Made by a program: the position numbers and the translations under genes | Shown: positions 51,519-60,819 of the stretch, in pieces | Layout: each line of letters starts with the position of its first letter | How positions within the stretch are numbered: the stretch's first letter is position 1 | Source: Vulcanimicrobiota bacterium | GTDB taxonomy: Bacteria; Vulcanimicrobiota; Xenobia; Xenobiales; Xenobiaceae | Direction of reading: 5' to 3' | DNA length: 64,000 nt | Assembly: GCA_944322965.1 (NCBI GenBank) | Contig: CALUQR010000001.1 | Location: 62,001 to 126,000, forward strand | Notes under the pieces: model-generated | Seen by the model: only the letters and a program-made list of their open reading frames with translations | What the model was told of the DNA's origin: nothing | Databases searched by the model: none

Positions 51519-53177
51519 GCCGCTACTCAATTCCTCGGGGATCAGGCGGTCGACGGAGGCCTCGGTAGAGCCTTGGACCTTAAAGAGGAGGGTACCCGAC
51601 TCGCCCAAGGCTAAGTCCTGTAAGAGGGAGAGCTGGTGCTCCATGCGCTTTAAGGTAGCCTCTTTATTGCCGTCGTCTTTGGCTTTGCCGGTCCTGCGCA
51701 TCTGGGCTTGCAGCTGCTTGTAAGCCTCTTGGCGGGCTAAGGTAAACTGGTCTTGGAGGGCCTCGATGCGCTTAGTGGCCGTAGCCGGCGTGCGCTGCCA
51801 GACCTGGTAGATGAAGGCCATCGCCTTAAGGTACTGCTTGCGCTCCATCTCCGTATCGGCCCAGGCTTTGAAGGCGGAGCGGTGGACGAAGATAGAGTCG
51901 GGGCCGGAGTAGAGCAGAGCCTCGCGGCAGGCCTTCTCGCGCAAGGCCAGCTGCTTTTGGGTATAAGCTGCGTAGAGGGAGGCCAAGGGGCTCTTCGATT
52001 CGGCCAGGACTTTGAGGTCGTCCGGGGTCAGGCAGGCTTCGCCTTCGGCCGTCTTGCCCTCCTCTAAGTAGATGAGAGCCCGCCCCATCTTGGCGGTAGC
52101 GCTCTGAAGGGGGGTAATGCCGCTCATGGAGGCCGCTTTCTGGTAGGCCTCTAAGGCCGCCTCCGTCCGTCCGCCCTCTTCGATGAGGGAGGCCAGCTGG
52201 TAGTGGAGATTAAAGTTGTTGGGGTCTTGGGAGATGAGCTGCTCGTAGTGGCTGATCCCATTCTCTAAGTGGCCAGCGCAGAGGAAGAGCACTTTGAGGG
52301 CGGTGTGGATGCGCCTATCGGTGGGGCGCAGCTCTAAGGCGGTCGTATACTCCTCTTGGGCGCCGTTGAAATCGCCCGTCGTCTTCTCTAAGTCGCCCTT
52401 ATAGAGGTGGAGGAGCGGATTGCGGTGGAAGAGGGCCGTCAAGGCGTTGAGCTGATTGAGGGCCGGACCCGTCTCGCCCACGGAGGCGTTGGCGAAGCTC
52501 TGCCACAGTTGCAGGTACTGGTTATTGGAGCGTACGGCCAGACCCTCGTCGAAGAGCTTCTTAGCTAAGGTATAATTGCCGCCTATGAAGGCGTTGATGC
52601 CGTTTACCAACTGCTGGGTGGCGGAGGTGGGGTCTAAGGTGCGAGTCTGCTCCCAGGCTTCCATCGCCTTGCGGAAATCTTCGGGGTCGTTGCTGGCGCA
52701 CCAGCGCTCAAAGTAGGCCGTCCCTTGGGCGAAGTAGCAGCCCGCCCGAGCTACGCGGAATTCGCGCTGGTCCCATTTGGGCATAATCTCTACGCCCTTA
52801 TTGGCTAAAGCTATGGCCTCTTCGGTGCGCCCTTGGTTGAGGTGGTAGACCGCCTGCTGGTTGATGGCGGCGTAGGAACCGGCCGCCCGGTGATCTTTGG
52901 GAGAGAGTTTTAAGACCAGCTCCAAGCGCTGCAGAGCCTTAATAAAGTGGCCCATGCGGTGCAAGATCATCGCTTTAGCGTACTGGGCTTGGACATCTTT
53001 AGGATGCTTGGCTAAATACTGGTCGATGAGCTTATTAGCTTGGGGGTAATTTTTGTGATTGAAAGCCCGCAAGGCTTCGTTTACTAAATTCCCTTGGGCC
53101 TGCACGGGAACGGTCAGGGCGGCCGTAGACATGCTAGCCGCTAGGGCCAGGGTTACTAAAAACTTAGGGACTCTCAT
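51447..53177 (-). CDS. Exported TPR-repeat protein
   Basis: 576 residues. A signal peptide (about 1-27, cleavage near PVQAQG) precedes about eight to ten TPR units, the clearest being around residues 35-130 (ALRAFNHKNYPQANKLIDQYLAKHP) and 250-360. A coiled region around 455-500 and a Ser/Thr/Val-rich C-terminus follow. It probably acts as a periplasmic protein-binding scaffold. It is last in the suhB-speA-AI-2E operon, 66 bases after the permease, and its 3' end overlaps the nth-like gene by 72 bases. Confidence 0.85.
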   Translation of the reverse strand: MRVPKFLVTLALAASMSTAALTVPVQAQGNLVNEALRAFNHKNYPQANKLIDQYLAKHPKDVQAQYAKAMILHRMGHFIKALQRLELVLKLSPKDHRAAGSYAAINQQAVYHLNQGRTEEAIALANKGVEIMPKWDQREFRVARAGCYFAQGTAYFERWCASNDPEDFRKAMEAWEQTRTLDPTSATQQLVNGINAFIGGNYTLAKKLFDEGLAVRSNNQYLQLWQSFANASVGETGPALNQLNALTALFHRNPLLHLYKGDLEKTTGDFNGAQEEYTTALELRPTDRRIHTALKVLFLCAGHLENGISHYEQLISQDPNNFNLHYQLASLIEEGGRTEAALEAYQKAASMSGITPLQSATAKMGRALIYLEEGKTAEGEACLTPDDLKVLAESKSPLASLYAAYTQKQLALREKACREALLYSGPDSIFVHRSAFKAWADTEMERKQYLKAMAFIYQVWQRTPATATKRIEALQDQFTLARQEAYKQLQAQMRRTGKAKDDGNKEATLKRMEHQLSLLQDLALGESGTLLFKVQGSTEASVDRLIPEELSSGLPILTSSTVSSSSWVNVVPDWQQ

Positions 53178-53243
53178 GGACGCAAAACCTCTCCTAAAAT
53201 AATAACTGTTACCAATTTCGTTAACAATTCGCTCCCGCCCCGT

Positions 53244-54563
53244 TTAAATCCTAGGTTCCGAGGAGGAGAGTTGGGAGGTAGCTTTCGCCTCAGCCTCTTC
53301 CTTAGAGGAGGCGGGGGAAATCTCGCTCTGGGGGGTAGGGGAGGGTGCCTGGGAGCTATCCTTAGGCGCAGAATGGGGGGCGCTAGAGGGCTCTAGGAGC
53401 TGGGGCTTTAGGAAGTGGAGGACGATAATCTTGACCGTGGCCACGATAGGCGAAGCTAAGACCGTACCCCAGAAGCCGAAGATATTAGAGAAGATCATCA
53501 TCCCCAACATGAGGCTTAAGGGGTGGAGCCCTAAGGTGTCGCCCATAATCTTGGGCACTAAGAAATTATTTTCGATCTGTTGGATAAAGACGTAGATAAC
53601 GACTACCACGAGGGCTAAGGTCAGGCCCCCCTCTTCGGGGATAGCCAGGGCCAAGATGACGGCCGGAATGGCGCCCAAGATGGGGCCCACGATGGGGATA
53701 GCCTCCGTAATCCCGGCGATGAGCCCCAGGACGATGCAATATTTAGGCATGACGAAGGCCAGAAGGACGGTAGTCATGGCGCCCACCACTAAGCAGAGGA
53801 TAGCTTGGCCCTTAATAAAGCTCTGCATAGCTTGGTGGATTTGGCTGACCACTACGCGGGCCCCGGGACGCCGGGCCGGGGGGAGGAGGTCTAACCAGAA
53901 TTTAAATAAACGCGGGCCGTCGCTCAAGATGTAGAAGGAGATGAAGGGGACCATCACTAGCGCCACGGCGATCCAGACTACGGCCGAGGAGATGGTCCCC
54001 GCGTATTGGAGGGCCCCGCCCACGAAGGTTCCGGCTAGACTAGTCATCTGCTCTAAAGCGTGGGTAATGCGCTCTTGGACCTCTAAGTGCAGCGATTCAA
54101 AGTACTGGTGGCGGACGCGATCGATAACCCCGATGGCCTTTTGGGTGATATAGGGGAAATTATCGGATAAGATTTGCACCTCTTCCACTAGACGGGGAGC
54201 GATAATAGCTACTAAGGCTATAATGAGAGCCAAGATTAAGAGGTAAGTTACGATCAGGCTCTTGGTGTAGGAGAAATAATGGCTGCCCGGCAATTTGCGG
54301 ACCTGGTGCAAGATAAATTCGACTAGGGGATTAATGACATAGACGAAGATCAGCACCAATAAGAGGAGGGGCAAGACGGCCATCACATCCCCCACTACTT
54401 TCTGCGTCCAGGGATGGAAGGAGGCCAAGACTAAGACTAGCGCCAGTAAGACCCCTCCCACGTATCGGACCGCTTTCAGTAAGCGGCGCGCGGTGAGCTC
54501 ACTCACCGGACGGACGTTAGGCTCTGGGAGGGGTGGGGGGGCGGGAGCCGACTGGGAAGACAA
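53244..54563 (-). CDS. AI-2E/PerM-type permease
   Basis: 439 residues with about eight membrane helices and the family core pattern around YVINPLVEFILHQ, GVIDRVRHQYFESLH, and the GITEAIPIVGPILGAIPA segment that marks AI-2E transporters. Members include TqsA (autoinducer-2) and Na+/H+-type PerM proteins; substrates are mostly unknown. A Pro/Ser/Glu-rich tail of 50 residues is cytoplasmic. It starts 11 bases after speA ends, so transport of polyamine-related compounds is a tempting but unproven idea. Confidence 0.92.
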   Translation of the reverse strand: MSSQSAPAPPPLPEPNVRPVSELTARRLLKAVRYVGGVLLALVLVLASFHPWTQKVVGDVMAVLPLLLLVLIFVYVINPLVEFILHQVRKLPGSHYFSYTKSLIVTYLLILALIIALVAIIAPRLVEEVQILSDNFPYITQKAIGVIDRVRHQYFESLHLEVQERITHALEQMTSLAGTFVGGALQYAGTISSAVVWIAVALVMVPFISFYILSDGPRLFKFWLDLLPPARRPGARVVVSQIHQAMQSFIKGQAILCLVVGAMTTVLLAFVMPKYCIVLGLIAGITEAIPIVGPILGAIPAVILALAIPEEGGLTLALVVVVIYVFIQQIENNFLVPKIMGDTLGLHPLSLMLGMMIFSNIFGFWGTVLASPIVATVKIIVLHFLKPQLLEPSSAPHSAPKDSSQAPSPTPQSEISPASSKEEAEAKATSQLSSSEPRI

Positions 54564-54574
54564 AAGGGCACCTC

Positions 54575-56530
54575 TCAGGATAGGTAAGTGTAGCTATTGA
54601 GACTGTGACTAAAGTTATTGAGTAACTTTTGCGACATCTCTAAGGTTATATCCTGGTTGGTGAGGGCTTCTTCACACTGTTGGCGCATGCGCTCTAAGAG
54701 ATCTTCGGGGTTATATTGGAAGTAACTTAGGACCTTGCCCATCGTATCTCCGCGCACTACGTGTTGGATCTGGTAGCCGTGGGGGGTCAACTTAATGTGT
54801 ACGGCGTTAGTATCGCCAAAGAGGTTATGGAGGTTGCCCATCGTCTCTTGGTAGGCCCCCAAAAGGAAGATGCCCAGGTAGTAAGGGCGATGGCTCAAGC
54901 GCTCCGCCGTTTTAAAACCTTGGTTGGAGGTATAAAAGTGGGTCTGGGGGCCATACTCCAGCGGATGGACTTGCAAGAGGGGACTATTATCCTCTTTGAG
55001 GTCGATAAACTTATCGATCTTGCCGTCGGAGTCGCAGGTCAGATCGGCCAAAGTCACCTTCTCCGTGGGGCGCGTATCGAGGCGATGGAGGGGGACTATG
55101 GGGAAGAGCTGATCGAGGGCCCAGGAGTCGGGGGCGGATTGGAAGACGGAGAGGTTTATGTAGTAGGTGGTAGCTAAGAGCTTATCGAGGGTCTCGTAGT
55201 CGTCATTCTCCGCGTGGGGGCCCAAGAGGTGGTGCAACTTGAGGCAGGTCTGCCAGTAGATAGTATCGGCCAAAGCCCTCTCTTCTAAGGAGAGGATCCC
55301 CAGCTGGAAGGCGCTGATAGCCTCTTCCCGGTACTGGACGATGTCGTGGAAGGACTCTTGGGCGTTCCCTAAGGTCACCCCTTCGTAAATCTCGCGCAAG
55401 GTGGCGATGAGGTGGCTCTCCCCCTCCTGGGCGGGGGGAATGGGGGCCTCTTCCACTTTGCTCTGGCCCAAAATATCGAAGACTAAGAGGGATTGGTGGG
55501 AGGCTAAGGCGCGGCCGCTCTCGCTAATGAGGGTGGGGGGAGCCACTTGGGCCAAATGGCAGGCGTCGTGGATCTCGGCTACTACGTCGTTGGCGTAGTT
55601 TTGCATATTGTAGTTTTTAGAGGCGTAGAAATTGCTCTTAGAGCCGTCGTAATCGACGGCTAAGCCTCCGCCCACGTCTAAGTAACCCATGGGAGCGCCC
55701 ATCTTGATGAGCTCGGTGTAGAGGCGACCCGCTTCGCGCAGAGCCCCTTTAATGACGCTAATAGACGAGATCTGGGAGCCAATATGGAAATGGAGCAGGC
55801 GCAGGGAGTCTAACATCTGATTCTGCTTGAGGATCTGCACCGCCTGGACCAGATCGCCAATACTTAAACCAAATTTAGCCCGCTCGCCCGTAGAGTTGCC
55901 CCAGTGGCCCTGACCCTTTTGGGAGAGTTTGACTCGGAAGCCAAAGGTAGGCGGAATCCCCAGCTCCTTAGCCGTCTTGACCGCTAAGCAGACCTCGTCT
56001 AATTGCTCTAAGACTAAGATCACCTGCTTGCCCAAGCGCGAAGCTAAGATGGCCGTCTCCATATAGTCGTGATCTTTATAGCCATTACAGATAATGAGGG
56101 GCTCGCGGCTATCGATAGCGGAGAGGGCGATCAGCAGTTCCGGCTTGGAACCGGCCTCTAAGCCGAAATTGTGGGGCTTGCCATAATCGACTAACCCTTC
56201 TATGAGGTGGCGCTGTTGGTTGACCTTAATGGGGAAGACCCCCCGGTAGACGCCGGCGTAATTGTACTTGGCGATAGCTCGGGCGAAGGCGGAATTGAGG
56301 CGCTCGATGCGATCTTGGAGAATATCGGGGAAGCGCAAGAGGATGGGGAGGCCCAGCCCGCGCCCTTTGAGAGCTTGGATCAGCTGATAGAGATCGATAG
56401 TCCCCCCTCGTTCACCCTGGGGGGAGACGGTCAGGTGGCCCTGAGAGTTGATAGAGAAGTAGGGCGTACCCCAGCGTTTGAGAGCGTAGAGCTCCTCACT
56501 CTGATCGATATTCCAGCTATTTGCATCCAT
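54575..56530 (-). CDS. speA: Biosynthetic arginine decarboxylase
   Basis: 651 residues, the normal length of bacterial SpeA. The PLP lysine is Lys102 in VFPIKVNQQ; then GLEAGSKPELLIAL, NGYKDHDYM, the HFHIGSQI motif, the YLDVGGGLAVDYDGS segment and, near the C-terminus, the catalytic cysteine in LTCDSDGKID. It makes agmatine from arginine, the first step of one route to putrescine and spermidine. GGAGGT lies eight bases before the ATG. No agmatinase or agmatine deiminase gene is nearby. It sits between suhB (33-base gap) and the AI-2E permease. Confidence 0.97.
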   Translation of the reverse strand: MDANSWNIDQSEELYALKRWGTPYFSINSQGHLTVSPQGERGGTIDLYQLIQALKGRGLGLPILLRFPDILQDRIERLNSAFARAIAKYNYAGVYRGVFPIKVNQQRHLIEGLVDYGKPHNFGLEAGSKPELLIALSAIDSREPLIICNGYKDHDYMETAILASRLGKQVILVLEQLDEVCLAVKTAKELGIPPTFGFRVKLSQKGQGHWGNSTGERAKFGLSIGDLVQAVQILKQNQMLDSLRLLHFHIGSQISSISVIKGALREAGRLYTELIKMGAPMGYLDVGGGLAVDYDGSKSNFYASKNYNMQNYANDVVAEIHDACHLAQVAPPTLISESGRALASHQSLLVFDILGQSKVEEAPIPPAQEGESHLIATLREIYEGVTLGNAQESFHDIVQYREEAISAFQLGILSLEERALADTIYWQTCLKLHHLLGPHAENDDYETLDKLLATTYYINLSVFQSAPDSWALDQLFPIVPLHRLDTRPTEKVTLADLTCDSDGKIDKFIDLKEDNSPLLQVHPLEYGPQTHFYTSNQGFKTAERLSHRPYYLGIFLLGAYQETMGNLHNLFGDTNAVHIKLTPHGYQIQHVVRGDTMGKVLSYFQYNPEDLLERMRQQCEEALTNQDITLEMSQKLLNNFSHSLNSYTYLS

Positions 56531-56563
56531 GGGGCGGGACCTCCGAGGGGGGACGGGGACTGA

Positions 56564-57433
56564 CTAGGCGGGGCGGGCGGCCAGTTGGGGCTGGCGCTCT
56601 ACCCAATAGGGGGAGTGGCGCAAGGAGTTTAAATAGGGGCGCACCGCTTCTAAGAGGACGGGATGGAGGGGGCGGTTAGTAGCTAAGATGTCGCGATAGT
56701 GGAGGAGGTGCTCTTGACCCCAGAAGTCGCTAATAATTCCGCCCGCCTCTTGGACTAAGAGACGCCCGGCGGCCACATCCCAGGGGGAGAGACCCAATTC
56801 CCAATAGGCGTCGAAGCGGCCGCAGGCGATATAAGCCAGATCGATAGCCGCCGAACCGTCCCGGCGCACGCCCCGGGCCTGGAGGATCATATCGCGGAAG
56901 ATGGCTAAGTTGATTTCAGGGGCCGAATTTAAGTTGTAGGGGAAACCGGCTACTAAGAGGGAGTCCTCTAAATTGTCCGTCTGACTGACCTCAATAGGAT
57001 GGCCGTTGAGATAGGCCCCGCCCCCCAAGGTAGCGTAAAAGCTCTCGTCTTGGCAGGGGTCGTAAACTACGCCCACGATGACTCGGCCCTCAAACTCTAA
57101 GGCGATAGAGACCGCGAAGCAGGGGTAATTTTGGGCAAAATTGGTAGTGCCGTCTAAGGGGTCGACGATCCAGCGGTAAGGGCTACTCCTCTTAGTGGTC
57201 TGCCCTTGCTCTTCGCCTAAAATAGTATGTTCGGGATAATACCTCTGTAAGGTAGAAAAGATCAGCTCCTCGCTAGCCTTATCGACTTCAGTGACGAGAT
57301 TAATGCGCCCCTTTTTGGCAATCTGGTGGCGTTGGTAACGGGCGCGGCGAATGAGTTCCCCCGCTCGGTGGGCCGCTTCTAGGGCTACGTCTAAGTAAGA
57401 GTGGTAAGGTAGGTCGCTAGTAAAACTCTTCAT
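56564..57433 (-). CDS. suhB: Inositol monophosphatase family protein
   Basis: 289 residues, full length. The metal-binding motifs of the family are all present: ILGEEQG, DPLDGTTNF (residues about 92-100) and WDVAAGRLLVQEAGG. The family dephosphorylates myo-inositol 1-phosphate and related sugar phosphates with Mg2+; in enterobacteria SuhB also binds the NusB antitermination complex. It is the first gene of the speA operon. Confidence 0.93.
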   Translation of the reverse strand: MKSFTSDLPYHSYLDVALEAAHRAGELIRRARYQRHQIAKKGRINLVTEVDKASEELIFSTLQRYYPEHTILGEEQGQTTKRSSPYRWIVDPLDGTTNFAQNYPCFAVSIALEFEGRVIVGVVYDPCQDESFYATLGGGAYLNGHPIEVSQTDNLEDSLLVAGFPYNLNSAPEINLAIFRDMILQARGVRRDGSAAIDLAYIACGRFDAYWELGLSPWDVAAGRLLVQEAGGIISDFWGQEHLLHYRDILATNRPLHPVLLEAVRPYLNSLRHSPYWVERQPQLAARPA

Positions 57434-57504
57434 AGTGGGAGGGCAGTTCTTTTAGTCTGGCAGGAGCCCTTCCTAAGAGTCCGCCTTGGGAGCGGGGAAA
57501 TCGC

Positions 57505-57563
57505 AAGAAAAAAGTTTGTCCCCGGGCCCTAAGCTTTCTTAAAGCTTAGGGCCCGGGGACAAA
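57505..57563 (-). terminator. Terminator after the subtilase gene
   Basis: A perfect 23-pair stem (57515-57537 with 57541-57563) with loop CTT lies 26 bases past the stop; on the minus strand it is followed by TTTTTTCTTG. Confidence 0.85.
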
Positions 57564-57588
57564 AGGGCGGGCTATTTAACCTAAAGGC

Positions 57589-59043
57589 TTAGGCTTTTTC
57601 CGGACCCTGGTAGTCGTACTCCATGGCCTGACCGATATTGAGGCGAGCTCCGCTGGCTACTTTGCCATCTAAGCTCTCTAACTTATCGCCGCCCTCCATG
57701 AGGCGGGTCATCAGCTCCTCATTGGACATCTGGGGGTCCATGGCTAAGAGCAGACCGGCGGCGCCCGTCACGTGCGGGGTGGCCATAGAGGTGCCGCTCA
57801 AGACGGCGTACTGACCGTTGGGATAGGTGGAGAGGATCTCGTGGCCGGGGGCGGCGATATCCACATTCTTCTCACCGTAGCAAGAGAAGCTAGCCAACTG
57901 GTCGTTACGGTCGGTAGCGGCCACCGCGATATTGTTGGGCAGCTCGTAGTCGGAGGGGAAGTGGGCGTAGACGTCGTTATTGGTGCCCGAGTTGCCGGCG
58001 CTCATCATGTGCAAGCCGCTGGAATACTCCTTGAAGGCTTCGTGGACCGCCGGGTTGTAGGGACCGCCGCCCCAAGAGTTGGAGGTCAGACGGGCGCCCA
58101 TATCGTTGGCGTAGTTGATACCGCGGATGATGGAAGCCGCATCGGCGCCGCCGTCGTCAGAGAAGATCTTCACCGGCAGGATGGAGGCTTCCCAGTTGAC
58201 GCCGGTCACGCCTTGGCCGTTATTGCCTACCGCTCCGATGGTGCCCGCCACGTGGGTTCCGTGGCCCTGGCGGTCCATGGAGTCGCCATTCTGCAAGTGG
58301 GCGTTCCAGCCGTGGTAGTCGTCTACGTAGCCGTTGCCATCGTCGTCGATACCATTATTGGGAATCTCGCCCGTATTGGTATAAATATTGGCCGCCAGAT
58401 CGGGGTGCTTAAAGTCTACGCCCGTATCGATAACGGCGATCAAGGGGCCCTGACCGTTGGGGGCGCCCGTAGTTACCTTCCAGGCGTCGGAGATATTCAT
58501 ATCCGCGCCCGGGGTACCGCCGTCTTGGCCTACATTCTTAAAGTCCCACTGCTTGGGGAAGGAAGGATCGTTGGGATCGCCCTGGGCGCCCTTCACATCC
58601 TGCTTAGGCAGGTCGACGATCTTGGCGTCCGTCTCTTGCTTATCGAGATGGTAGATCGTATTGGGTACCGCATACTCGATCGAAGGATCCTCAGCCATCT
58701 TGGCCAGGGCCTCTTCGGTACTCACTCCCTCCGGAAGTTGCAATTGCAGGAGCTTACTATTGTTGCTCTCAACGCTCGTTCCGCCTTTGGGACTCAAATT
58801 ATCTAAGACGGTAGCCCCGTAGCGGCTGGGTACGTCGTCCATCAAGAGGGAGGGCTTAGTCTTAATAATGACTTGGCCGGGTACGAACTCACCCAGACTC
58901 TCGCGCTGGCCGCCTAAAGAGACGGAATCGCTGCCCACCTGAGGGCTAGTACTCTCTTGGGCTTTAGCGGGCGTAGCGGGCGCGCTATGCTGAGGGGTGC
59001 TTTGCAAGGCCTGGAGATGATTAGAATTAATATTAGAGATCAT
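57589..59043 (-). CDS. Subtilisin-like serine protease (S8) without a signal peptide
   Basis: 484 residues from the ATG at 59043, preceded by AGGAGGAG five bases away. No signal peptide: the first 45 residues are Asn/Gln/Ser/Thr/Pro-rich (MISNINSNHLQ). Residues about 52-130 form a prodomain with the pattern VPGQVIIKTKP...YGATVLDNL...PNTIYHL, as in fervidolysin-like proteases. The triad is Asp206 (VIDTG), His261 (GHGTHVAG) and Ser419 (GTSMATPH), with the oxyanion Asn351 in SAGNSG. All catalytic residues are intact, so the protein is probably active outside the cell, yet its export route is not evident. Confidence 0.92.
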   Translation of the reverse strand: MISNINSNHLQALQSTPQHSAPATPAKAQESTSPQVGSDSVSLGGQRESLGEFVPGQVIIKTKPSLLMDDVPSRYGATVLDNLSPKGGTSVESNNSKLLQLQLPEGVSTEEALAKMAEDPSIEYAVPNTIYHLDKQETDAKIVDLPKQDVKGAQGDPNDPSFPKQWDFKNVGQDGGTPGADMNISDAWKVTTGAPNGQGPLIAVIDTGVDFKHPDLAANIYTNTGEIPNNGIDDDGNGYVDDYHGWNAHLQNGDSMDRQGHGTHVAGTIGAVGNNGQGVTGVNWEASILPVKIFSDDGGADAASIIRGINYANDMGARLTSNSWGGGPYNPAVHEAFKEYSSGLHMMSAGNSGTNNDVYAHFPSDYELPNNIAVAATDRNDQLASFSCYGEKNVDIAAPGHEILSTYPNGQYAVLSGTSMATPHVTGAAGLLLAMDPQMSNEELMTRLMEGGDKLESLDGKVASGARLNIGQAMEYDYQGPEKA

Positions 59044-59257
59044 GGGCTCCTCCTGGGTTCTGTAATCCAACTACTTCTGGGTGGTGGGCGCAGCCCCTGC
59101 GCACTTGAGGCTAGAGTCACAGGCCGACGATAGCTTACTTTTCCTTTATACTATACCTAGCTAGCGCCTTTTGTTATGTGAACAGAGTGTTAATATGACG
59201 ACAGATGGCGCCTTTAAGGTCCGGGCCTCCGAGAGTCTTATCTTGAGGCTCCAAGAG

Positions 59258-59322
59258 AAGAAGCGGGGAGCATTTTAGGTACCCCGAGAGGGTACTGTAG
59301 CGAAAAAATGCTCTCCGCTTCC
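59258..59322 (-). terminator. Terminator after the adenosine deaminase gene
   Basis: Complementary 17-base arms (about 59260-59276 and 59304-59321, one G-U pair) enclose a smaller hairpin GTACCC/GGGTAC. It lies directly past the stop at 59348 on the leftward strand. Confidence 0.6.
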
Positions 59323-59347
59323 AAAGTGATATTTCCAGCTGGAGGGC

Positions 59348-60568
59348 TTAAGCCCCTGGAGATTTTTGATAATTCTCAATAATTGAATCGTAGTAATTGA
59401 GAATCTGGCGCACGTACTTGCGGCGCTCGGAGTAGGGACCGGCGAAGAAGCTGCGCTTAAAGCCGTAGACTATAGTGTCGCGCAGCTGGCGCAAGCTGAG
59501 GTCGAAGGTCTTGAGGGCCAATTCCACTTCGTCGGTGACGGTGGTGTGGCTCACCAAGCGGTTGTCGGTGCACAGGGTAGCCGAGAGGTTGGCCTCTAAC
59601 ATCTTGCCGAAGGCGTGGTTGTGAGGGTCGCCTATAGCGGGGTTAGTCTGTAAGTTACTAGTCATACAGACCTCAATCGTTAAGCGGCTGTCGGCTATAT
59701 GGCGCACCAAGCGGTCGACGTACTGCTGAGGATCGGCCACATTGGGACCGCACAGCTCGGGGGAGAAGAGGTGGTAACCGTGGCCGATACGGTCGGCATG
59801 GAGGTCGGTAATAGCCTGGAAGATACTCTCCGGGCCGTAAGCTTCGCCCGCGTGGACCGTCTTGTGAATGAAGTTTTTATGGATAAAGCGGTAAGCCTCT
59901 TCGTGATCTCCGGCGGGATAACCGGCCTCCGCGCCCGCTAAGTCGAAGCCGACGACGGGGATCCCCTCTTCATCGCGCAGGCGCACTACCGCTCGGGCCA
60001 GCTCTAAGGAGGCCATGGGGTAGATCTCTTTGACGGGGGTCTCCCGGAAGACTTCCATCAACTGGGCGTAATAGGGGGAACTCTGGGCCGTAAAGAAGCG
60101 CATAGCGCAGACGATGAGCCCGTAATAGAAGGGGGGCTGTTCCTCTTGGGTGACGGCGGGGGAGGTATTGTACTCTTGCTGGGCTTTATGGAAGCCGCGG
60201 TTGATAGCTAAGATGACCTGGTCTAAGGTCAGATTCTTATTGATGTGTAGCTGAGGGGCGAAGCGCACTTCGATATAGCGCACCCCTTCGTGGATATTGT
60301 CCCAAGCTAACTCGTAGGCGCTGCGCTCTAAGGCTTCCTCGTCGATGAGGACGGCGCAAGTATAGTCGAAGCCCTTGAGATACTCCACCAAGCTATTGTA
60401 GTGGGGGCGGAATACCAACTCGTTCATGCCCTCTTCCGTATAAGAGGGCAACTCTACATGGCGCTCTTTGGCCATCTCGATGAGGGTCCCCAGACGCAAG
60501 GAACCATCCAAATGGAGATGGAGATCGGATTTCGGCAGCGCGGCAATTATCTCGCGTGGTAATAACAT
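59348..60568 (-). CDS. add: Adenosine deaminase family protein
   Basis: About 406 residues from the ATG at 60568, which has GGAGGAAG ten bases upstream; the open frame extends 21 codons further without a better site. The zinc ligands and catalytic residues are in order: HLHLDGS near the start, HAGEAYGPESI (His and catalytic Glu), DRIGHGYHL and CTDNRLVSH. The last motif, with Asn in place of the second Asp of the mammalian enzyme, is common in bacterial members. It deaminates adenosine or deoxyadenosine, or related adenine compounds, to the inosine form. Confidence 0.92.
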   Translation of the reverse strand: MLLPREIIAALPKSDLHLHLDGSLRLGTLIEMAKERHVELPSYTEEGMNELVFRPHYNSLVEYLKGFDYTCAVLIDEEALERSAYELAWDNIHEGVRYIEVRFAPQLHINKNLTLDQVILAINRGFHKAQQEYNTSPAVTQEEQPPFYYGLIVCAMRFFTAQSSPYYAQLMEVFRETPVKEIYPMASLELARAVVRLRDEEGIPVVGFDLAGAEAGYPAGDHEEAYRFIHKNFIHKTVHAGEAYGPESIFQAITDLHADRIGHGYHLFSPELCGPNVADPQQYVDRLVRHIADSRLTIEVCMTSNLQTNPAIGDPHNHAFGKMLEANLSATLCTDNRLVSHTTVTDEVELALKTFDLSLRQLRDTIVYGFKRSFFAGPYSERRKYVRQILNYYDSIIENYQKSPGA

Positions 60569-60658
60569 ACGTATCTTCTTCCTCCGTTTTGACCCCGCCC
60601 CTTCGCGCCGGAGATCGCTATACCTCCACATTTATAAATAATAATTATGGAGATAATG

Positions 60659-60687
60659 TTGCAAAAATATGTACAGTAGGATAAAAT
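60659..60687 (+). promoter_or_regulatory. Promoter upstream of the MarR-type regulator
   Basis: TTGCAA (60659-60664) and TAAAAT (60682-60687) are 17 bases apart. TTGCAA is its own reverse complement and could serve as the -35 element for both divergent genes; the leftward -10 is less clear (TATTTA with an 18-base spacer). Confidence 0.45.
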
Positions 60688-60774
60688 GCGAAAAGGACGG
60701 GCTTTTAGAGAGGATTACTCTGGGGGAAATATAGCACTTAAATAATAACGCTGTGTTCTCAGGCGTTCGCTATG

Positions 60775-60789
60775 TCCGCCTTTGGCGGA
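60775..60789 (+). promoter_or_regulatory. Inverted repeat just upstream of the MarR-type gene
   Basis: TCCGCC-TTT-GGCGGA lies 30 bases before the GTG start, between the predicted promoter and the ribosome site. It may be a regulator operator or an RNA hairpin in the leader. Confidence 0.4.
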
Positions 60790-60819
60790 TAAATTATAGG
60801 AGAGAGTGAGATATAAATT

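Noticed and set aside
57772-58806. 344-codon open frame antisense to the subtilase gene
   Set aside because: The translation is a low-complexity Val/Gly/Asp/His-rich shadow of the real gene, with no start signal.
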